Assembly: GCA_002382045.1 (NCBI GenBank)
Contig: DFZJ01000095.1
Location: 10,632-22,002 of the forward strand
DNA: 11,371 nt
Direction of reading: 5' to 3'
From: Syntrophaceae bacterium UBA4059
GTDB lineage: Bacteria > Desulfobacterota > Syntrophia > Syntrophales > Smithellaceae
Numbering within the stretch: the stretch's first letter is position 1; each line of letters opens with the position of its first letter. The notes below the pieces were generated by a model. It saw only the letters and a program-made list of their open reading frames with translations, was not told the origin of the DNA and made no database searches. Positions 7,971 to 11,371 of the stretch are shown here, one piece after another. Both the position numbers and the translations under genes were made by a program.

Positions 7971-8184
7971 GGGGTCAGGGTTCAGGGTTCAGGGTTCAGG
8001 GTTCAACGGTTCACGGTTCACGGTTCAACGGTTCACCACCTGAAGGTGGCAGGCGGTTCAACGGTTCAGGGGTTCAGGGTTCACGGTTCACCACCTGAAG
8101 GTGGCAGGCGGTTCAGGGTTCACCACCTGAAGGTGGCAGGCGGTTCAGCGGTTCACCACCTGAAGGTGGCAGGCGGTTCAGGGG
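7971..8184 (+). repeat. Left GGGTTCA heptamer array with four palindromic cassettes
   Basis: This fills the gap between the 741-aa gene and the four-helix gene. It opens with five G-runs (7971-7974, 7978-7980, 7985-7987, 7992-7994, 7999-8001) spaced by TCA or TTCA, a textbook G-quadruplex pattern. It continues with variants GTTCACG, GTTCAACG and GTTCAGCG. The 14-bp palindrome CCACCTGAAGGTGG occurs at 8036-8049, 8091-8104, 8123-8136 and 8156-8169, each preceded by GGTTCA and followed by CAGGCGGTTCA. The four-helix stop codon lies within its right end. Confidence 0.95.
8083..8147 (+). repeat. Left arm of a perfect 65-bp inverted repeat
   Basis: ACGGTTCA, palindrome, an 18-nt linker, palindrome, then CAGGCGGTTCA. 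Base for base this is the reverse complement of 8588-8652 across the four-helix gene. Because the arrays are repetitive, other shorter inverted matches also exist. Confidence 0.9.
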
Positions 8185-8561
8185 TTTGTTTGGCTTGATT
8201 CATACTTTTTGAGGTAGTTGATGAATCCGCGGATGGCGGCGCGTGTGCGCCTGGCCTGTTCGTAGGCATCTTGAAATTCAGTCATGGATAGGTATGCTTC
8301 ATCCAAAGCGACATAGAGTTCGCTCTGAACTTCAGTGCAAGATCGCTTCGCATAACGCAGAAATCTAATAAATTCCGCATTGGTCTCGGCGTCGAAACCT
8401 TCAGCAATATTGTGCATGGCTGATCCGGCTGCTTCCTGTATCTGCCTTTTGAGCCCATAGTCATGCGCAAATCCTGCCATCTTTGTCAGGCGATACACAG
8501 TTCTGGTCAATTCACGTGCCAGCTGCCATGCCTCAATATCCTCAAAACGCTCAATCTTCAT
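8178..8561 (-). CDS. Four-helix-bundle protein (S23/IVP, Avd-like family)
   Basis: A 127-residue all-helical protein. The family signature is clear: FEDIEAWQLARELTRTVYRL (6-25), then LKRQIQEAAGSAMHNIAEGF (37-56), then a third helix with EFIRFLRYAKRSCTEVQSEL, and a fourth ending IRGFINYLKKYE. This family includes proteins encoded in 23S rRNA intervening sequences and the accessory protein Avd of diversity-generating retroelements, which binds nucleic acid as a pentamer. Here there is no rRNA, reverse transcriptase or template/variable repeat nearby. The gene sits alone between two inverted heptamer arrays, and its last codon and TGA stop come from the end of the left array (CCCTGAACC). The RBS is weak. 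I infer that it is the cargo, or the acting protein, of the surrounding repeat element. Confidence 0.9.
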   Translation of the reverse strand: MKIERFEDIEAWQLARELTRTVYRLTKMAGFAHDYGLKRQIQEAAGSAMHNIAEGFDAETNAEFIRFLRYAKRSCTEVQSELYVALDEAYLSMTEFQDAYEQARRTRAAIRGFINYLKKYESSQTNP

Positions 8562-8587
8562 CGAACCAGCCTTAACCTGTTAAACCG

Positions 8588-8652
8588 TGAACCGCCTGCC
8601 ACCTTCAGGTGGTGAACCCTGAACCGCCTGCCACCTTCAGGTGGTGAACCGT
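8588..8652 (-). repeat. Right arm of the 65-bp inverted repeat
   Basis: Reverse complement of 8083-8147 with no mismatch. It includes palindromes at 8599-8612 and 8631-8644 and lies about 26 nt upstream of the four-helix ATG, so any promoter of that gene must lie in or very near the repeat. Confidence 0.9.
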
Positions 8653-8726
8653 TGAACCCCTGAACCCTGAACCGCTGAACCCTGAACCCTGAACCGCTGA
8701 ACCCCTGAACCCTGCCCCCCTGAACC
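8588..8726 (-). repeat. Right GGGTTCA heptamer array with two palindromic cassettes
   Basis: Read on the minus strand, this begins 4 nt after the MBL hydrolase stop (TGA-AAAA-GGTTCAGG). It runs through GTTCAGGG, GTTCAGCG and GTTCAACG units, then two palindrome cassettes, and ends just upstream of the four-helix gene. G-runs are frequent, but one spacer is long (TTCAGCGGTTCA), so the quadruplex pattern is less regular than in the other arrays. Confidence 0.95.
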
Positions 8727-8730
8727 TTTT

Positions 8731-10341
8731 TCAACCCCTGTTCTTCACCTCGTCAATTTTCTGAGCCGCCTGTTTCAGCAAATCGGCAATCTCGGCTTGT
8801 TGAGCGGCAGACAGGGTTTGAAGTTTTTCCGTTTTTCCGATCACATCATCCAGCTTCGTTTTCAAATCGGCTAAAAGTGGTGACAGGTTAACCTGCGTAA
8901 CTGCCGCGACAGGCGGCTTGATTTCTTCGATCTGTTTGCCGGGTTTCAAGCGGATTTCTTCCAGGTAATCCGGTATCGTTACGGACAGGCCGAATTTTTC
9001 CCGGATTAAGGACGCCAGATGGTCCTGAGCTGCAGATTCACCATGCACCAGAAAGACCTGCATCCCTTTGGTCTGAAAATCTTTCAGCCAGTCCAGCAAC
9101 TGATCCTGTCCCGCGTGAGCGGAAAAACCATTGATGGTGAATACTTTGGCCGCGACGGCAATATCTTCATTGTTAATACGTATTTTTTTCGCACCGTCAA
9201 CTATCCTGCGGCCCGGTGTGCCTTCCGCCTGGAAGCCGACAAAGACAATGCTGGCGCCGGGTCGCCACAAATTATGCCGCAAATGATGTTTGATGCGTCC
9301 CGCGTTGGCCATGCCGCTGGCGGAAATCACAATGGCCGGTTCCCGTGTTTCGTTGATCCGGACGGATTCTTCGGTGCTGACGGACAATTTCAGATTGGGC
9401 AGGCGCAGCGGATCCTCGCCGTTTTTCAAAAGGGTCTGCGTTTCCCCGTCCAGATAAGAATGGTAGTGATGAAAGATTTCCGTCGCCTTGATGGCCAGCG
9501 GACTGTCCAGATAGACTGGCATGTCTTTGGGCAATTTCCCTTCGCGCAGGAGAAGATGAAGCGAATAAAGAATTTCCTGCGTTCTTTCCACGGCAAAAGC
9601 GGGGATGACCACCTTCTCGCCATTTTTGTAACTGTAGCGAATGGCGGAAGCGAGTTCCTCAAGGCTTTCCTGTTCGCCTTTGTGGTTGCGGTTGCCATAG
9701 GTTGATTCCATGAACAGATAATCCGCTTCGCGCACCGGTGTGGGGTCTTTCATTAAAAGCTGATGGGGACGGCCGATATCGCCGGAAAAAACCAGCTTGG
9801 CGGTTTCGCCGTTTTCTTCAATGAACAATTCCACCATCGCCGCGCCCAGAATATGGCCGGCGTCCTGAAACCGGACGCTGATGCCGGGGGCGGGGCTGAA
9901 GGTCTCGTCATATTTGCGGGTTTTAAGATGCGGTTTCACCGCTTCGGCGTCCGGGGTGGTGTAAAGAGGCCGGGCATCCGTTTTCATTCCCGTGCGGGCA
10001 TATCTTTTGTTTTTTCCGGCGGCTTCCACTTCCTGAATATGCGCGCTGTCCAGAAGCAGGATGTTGAGCAGATCGCAGGTAGGCTCGGTGGCGTAAATGG
10101 GACCCGAAAAACCATGCTGCACCATGCGGGGCAGCAGCCCTGAATGGTCAATATGCGCATGGGTGATGATAAAAAAATCAATCCGCGCGGGATCATAAGG
10201 CGCCACGTCCAGGTTCCGTCTTTCAATCGCATCGGAACCCTGATGCATGCCGCAATCGACGGCAAATCGAACTTGATTTGTTTCAATAACATAACACGAG
10301 CCGGTGACCGTTCGGGCGGCTCCAAGAAATTTAATTTTCAT
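8731..10341 (-). CDS. MBL-fold / beta-CASP RNA metallo-hydrolase
   Basis: A 536-residue zinc-dependent nuclease of the CPSF73-like / RNase J superfamily. Metallo-beta-lactamase motifs: HAHIDH at 61-66, His163 (AGHILG) and Asp188 (FSGDIG). Beta-CASP motifs: the acidic MESTYGN at 211-217, then SASGMANAGRI around 340-350, FSAHAGQ with His409, and LVHGE with His433. These are all the usual catalytic positions, so it should act on RNA in the cytoplasm. Bacterial homologues of this size are commonly annotated as MBL-fold RNA hydrolases of unknown target. After about residue 465 there is an additional helical tail of some 70 residues, acidic and leucine-rich (LADLKTKLDDVIGKTEKLQT, then AEIADLLKQ), perhaps for oligomerisation. 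AAGGAG lies 5 nt before the ATG. The gene is flanked on both sides by heptamer arrays. Confidence 0.93.
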   Translation of the reverse strand: MKIKFLGAARTVTGSCYVIETNQVRFAVDCGMHQGSDAIERRNLDVAPYDPARIDFFIITHAHIDHSGLLPRMVQHGFSGPIYATEPTCDLLNILLLDSAHIQEVEAAGKNKRYARTGMKTDARPLYTTPDAEAVKPHLKTRKYDETFSPAPGISVRFQDAGHILGAAMVELFIEENGETAKLVFSGDIGRPHQLLMKDPTPVREADYLFMESTYGNRNHKGEQESLEELASAIRYSYKNGEKVVIPAFAVERTQEILYSLHLLLREGKLPKDMPVYLDSPLAIKATEIFHHYHSYLDGETQTLLKNGEDPLRLPNLKLSVSTEESVRINETREPAIVISASGMANAGRIKHHLRHNLWRPGASIVFVGFQAEGTPGRRIVDGAKKIRINNEDIAVAAKVFTINGFSAHAGQDQLLDWLKDFQTKGMQVFLVHGESAAQDHLASLIREKFGLSVTIPDYLEEIRLKPGKQIEEIKPPVAAVTQVNLSPLLADLKTKLDDVIGKTEKLQTLSAAQQAEIADLLKQAAQKIDEVKNRG

Positions 10342-10365
10342 GAAATCTCCTTAAATGAGGTAATA

Positions 10366-10420
10366 GGTTCATGGGGGTGAACCGTGAACCCTGAACCCTG
10401 AACCCCTGAACCCCTGAACC
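10366..10420 (-). repeat. Heptamer array between the lysine-rich peptide and MBL genes
   Basis: On the minus strand it starts 6 nt after the stop of the small lysine-rich gene (TAG-GGAGAA-GGTTCAGG). It has G-runs of 4, 4, 3 and 3 separated by TTCA, a full G-quadruplex pattern. The far end is a single inverted unit: GGTTCA (10366-10371) and TGAACC (10378-10383) pair around TGGGGG, a possible small hairpin in the leader of the MBL gene. Confidence 0.9.
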
Positions 10421-10426
10421 TTCTCC

Positions 10427-10525
10427 CTATGCCCCTTTTTTCAGCTTCTTGGCTTCTTTCTTTTCTTTGGCTGATTTAGCCGGCTTTTTCTTGGCGTCTT
10501 TTTTTACATCTTTTGATTTTGACAT
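10427..10525 (-). CDS. 32-residue lysine-rich basic peptide
   Basis: A short open frame from ATG to TAG encoding MSKSKDVKKD followed by repeated AKKKPAKSAK/KEAKKLKK-type segments and ending in GA. Sixteen of 32 residues are lysine, with Ala, Ser and Glu as the other common residues, giving a histone-H1-tail-like or nucleic-acid-binding composition. The case for translation is a strong GGAGGG seven nt before the ATG and an in-frame stop just before an array. No Cys, Trp or aromatic residue is present, and no membrane segment. It lies between the PilZ and MBL genes on the same strand. Binding of DNA, RNA or ribosomes is possible but inferred only from charge. It could also be a low-complexity frame without function. 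Confidence 0.65.
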   Translation of the reverse strand: MSKSKDVKKDAKKKPAKSAKEKKEAKKLKKGA

Positions 10526-10540
10526 AATTTACCCTCCATT
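10519..10540 (-). promoter_or_regulatory. Strong ribosome binding site of the lysine-rich peptide
   Basis: On the minus strand GGAGGG is followed by TAAATT-like spacing and ATG. It is one of the best Shine-Dalgarno matches in the window and the main reason for calling so short a gene. Confidence 0.6.
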
Positions 10541-10555
10541 ATAAATTCGTATCTC

Positions 10556-10592
10556 GTGAACCCCTGAACCCTGAACCCCTGAACCCCTGAAC
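10556..10592 (-). repeat. Short heptamer array after the PilZ gene
   Basis: This begins 7 nt after the PilZ stop on the minus strand (TGA-AAAAGAA-GGTTCAGG). G-runs of 4, 4, 3 and 4 are separated by TTCA, ending in GTTCACG. It matches a G-quadruplex pattern in the sense strand. It has no palindrome cassette. Confidence 0.9.
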
Positions 10593-10600
10593 CTTCTTTT

Positions 10601-11281
10601 TCACACCGTCCCTTTACTGAGCAGGCTTCTTTCGATATTCAGGATAGCCCGGCCCAGAGAGACTTCCATGATTTTATCGTCGATGCGAAACTCGACGCTG
10701 ACATACTGAATGTTCCTGTTGCCGGTGTGGATGTCCGGTGGTTGGATACTGCGGACAATGGCGTCGATATCAAAAACCGCGTCGCCAATCAGCAGCTTGA
10801 ATTTGACAGGGTCGCGGGGGCGGAAAAGGTAATTTTTTGAACAAATAAATTTTGCGCCGCCAATGGAAATATCCAGCAGGTTGACCTTCTCTTCTTTCAG
10901 AAACAAGCGCAGATCCGTTTCTGAGGGCGGGCTGACGCGGAAATACATTCGAAAATCGACTGGTTCCAGATCGTTAAGTTTTTTGATGACCAGCGCTTCC
11001 GCCGTTTGTCCGGACGAAATCGTGTAATCGGGAATCAAATCATGCAGCATTCCGGAAAAACCGAAGCGCAGCAGCCGGTTTTTGGAATGGGCTAAAAAAG
11101 TCGTTAAAACCCGCCGCTTCAGAAAATGGGCCGTCAGCGCAGGCGTTGTCTGTGAAATCGTGATGAATTTGCCTTCAATGTCATAGACCACCGCTTTCAT
11201 GTAATGAGCGTTTTTGCTGTCAACTTCATTTTCAAAAACAATGTCCAGCGGCATTCCGGCCCTAATCTCTGGTTTATGCAT
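10601..11281 (-). CDS. PilZ-domain protein with YcgR-like N-terminal region
   Basis: A 226-residue cytoplasmic protein expected to bind cyclic di-GMP. The C-terminal PilZ domain has both ligand motifs: RxxxR at Arg111 to Arg115 (RMYFR), and DxSxxG at Asp137, Ser139 and Gly142 (DISIGG). The N-terminal half (about 8-105) has the beta-rich layout of the YcgR-type domain that precedes PilZ in flagellar brake and related proteins (MPLDIVFEN, then YDIEGKFITIS, then a ScpA-like strand run to ALVIKKL). No flagellar or signalling genes are adjacent, so the output is unknown. The RBS is weak (CGGA), and I keep the ATG at 11281 because no better start follows closely. The gene ends directly before a heptamer array. 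Confidence 0.88.
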   Translation of the reverse strand: MHKPEIRAGMPLDIVFENEVDSKNAHYMKAVVYDIEGKFITISQTTPALTAHFLKRRVLTTFLAHSKNRLLRFGFSGMLHDLIPDYTISSGQTAEALVIKKLNDLEPVDFRMYFRVSPPSETDLRLFLKEEKVNLLDISIGGAKFICSKNYLFRPRDPVKFKLLIGDAVFDIDAIVRSIQPPDIHTGNRNIQYVSVEFRIDDKIMEVSLGRAILNIERSLLSKGTV

Positions 11282-11313
11282 GATTCCGCATCCGTTTTCA
11301 TCTCATATAGTAT

Positions 11314-11322
11314 GTGAACCCT
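11314..11322 (-). repeat. Solitary heptamer unit upstream of the PilZ gene
   Basis: A single GTGAACCCT, which reads AGGGTTCAC on the minus strand, inside the probable promoter region of the PilZ gene. It may be a remnant of an array or chance. Confidence 0.4.
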
Positions 11323-11361
11323 CTAATACCAGAATATTGTCAGATTTCCTACATGAAAATG

Positions 11362-11371
11362 CGGTTCAGGG
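11362..11371 (+). repeat. Possible start of a plus-oriented heptamer array at the window edge
   Basis: The last ten bases are CGGTTCAGGG, a perfect unit in the plus orientation, opposite to the arrays at 10366-10592. Only one unit is visible. It could instead begin a coding region, since ATGAAAATG lies directly before it. Confidence 0.35.

Larger units (their letters stand above)
7971..8726. mobile_element. Candidate inverted-repeat element carrying a four-helix-bundle gene
   Basis: Two arrays of the same heptamer/palindrome family face each other across a unique core of about 400 bp that encodes only a four-helix-bundle protein. The arrays share a perfect 65-bp inverted repeat (8083-8147 and 8588-8652). 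No transposase, recombinase or reverse transcriptase is present, so if mobile it would depend on another enzyme. No target-site duplication is evident within the repetitive ends. The layout is seen directly; mobility is inferred. Confidence 0.35.

Noticed and set aside
8036..8049. Intrinsic terminators at the palindromes
   Set aside because: The stem is 5-6 bp and no T-tract follows in either direction; the next bases are GC-rich repeat.
7971..8184. CRISPR array
   Set aside because: Units are 7-8 bp heptamers and a 14-bp palindrome in direct contact; there are no unique spacers of regular length and no cas genes.
8178..8561. Diversity-generating retroelement accessory gene (avd)
   Set aside because: The family is related, but no reverse transcriptase and no template/variable repeat pair with adenine-specific differences is visible.
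8178..8561. 23S rRNA intervening sequence
   Set aside because: No rRNA sequence flanks the gene; both sides are heptamer arrays followed by protein-coding genes.
7971..8726. REP/RAYT system
   Set aside because: Palindromic repeats fit loosely, but no Y1 transposase is present and the small protein is a four-helix bundle.
9019..9705. Plus-strand reading frame of 228 codons
   Set aside because: Antisense to the MBL hydrolase, whose catalytic motifs are unambiguous.

Overview
The window reads like accessory and metabolic DNA from a strict anaerobe. A tungsten-type aldehyde ferredoxin oxidoreductase, a 16-cysteine ferredoxin and iron-dependent alcohol dehydrogenases suggest a Desulfobacterota/syntroph-like bacterium. 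This taxonomic guess is inference; no rRNA or other phylogenetic marker is present.

Region 1 (59-5466, minus strand) is a tight five-gene operon with gaps of 10-35 nt. In transcription order it encodes an SCP2-like small protein, a degenerate iron-ADH homologue, an intact iron-ADH, an AOR-family tungstoenzyme and a four-cluster ferredoxin. The chain alcohol -> aldehyde -> acid with electrons passed to ferredoxin explains three of the genes. The degenerate ADH has lost three of its four metal ligands and looks like a non-catalytic partner. A candidate promoter (TTGACA-17-TATACA) with an inverted repeat in its spacer lies upstream.

Region 2 (5467-7967) is a divergent control region followed by a plus-strand gene for a 741-residue protein I cannot identify. 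It has TPR-like helical stretches.

Region 3 (7971-8726) is the most unusual part. A small four-helix-bundle (S23/IVP/Avd-like) gene sits between two opposed arrays of a telomere-like heptamer (GGGTTCA), interspersed with a 14-bp palindrome. The two arrays share a perfect 65-bp inverted repeat, and the stop codon of the four-helix gene lies inside the array. This has the layout of an inverted-repeat-bounded genetic element.

Region 4 (8731-11281, minus strand) holds a PilZ-domain protein, a 32-residue lysine-rich peptide with a strong ribosome binding site, and an MBL/beta-CASP RNA hydrolase with a C-terminal helical extension.

The heptamer arrays recur through the window. Five genes (ferredoxin, 741-aa protein, MBL hydrolase, lysine-rich peptide, PilZ protein) each have an array starting 3-7 nt after the stop codon, always with the G-rich strand in the sense of that gene. 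At least four of these arrays match a G-quadruplex pattern. This association of arrays with stop codons, together with the inverted arrays around the four-helix gene, is the best candidate here for an undescribed system.
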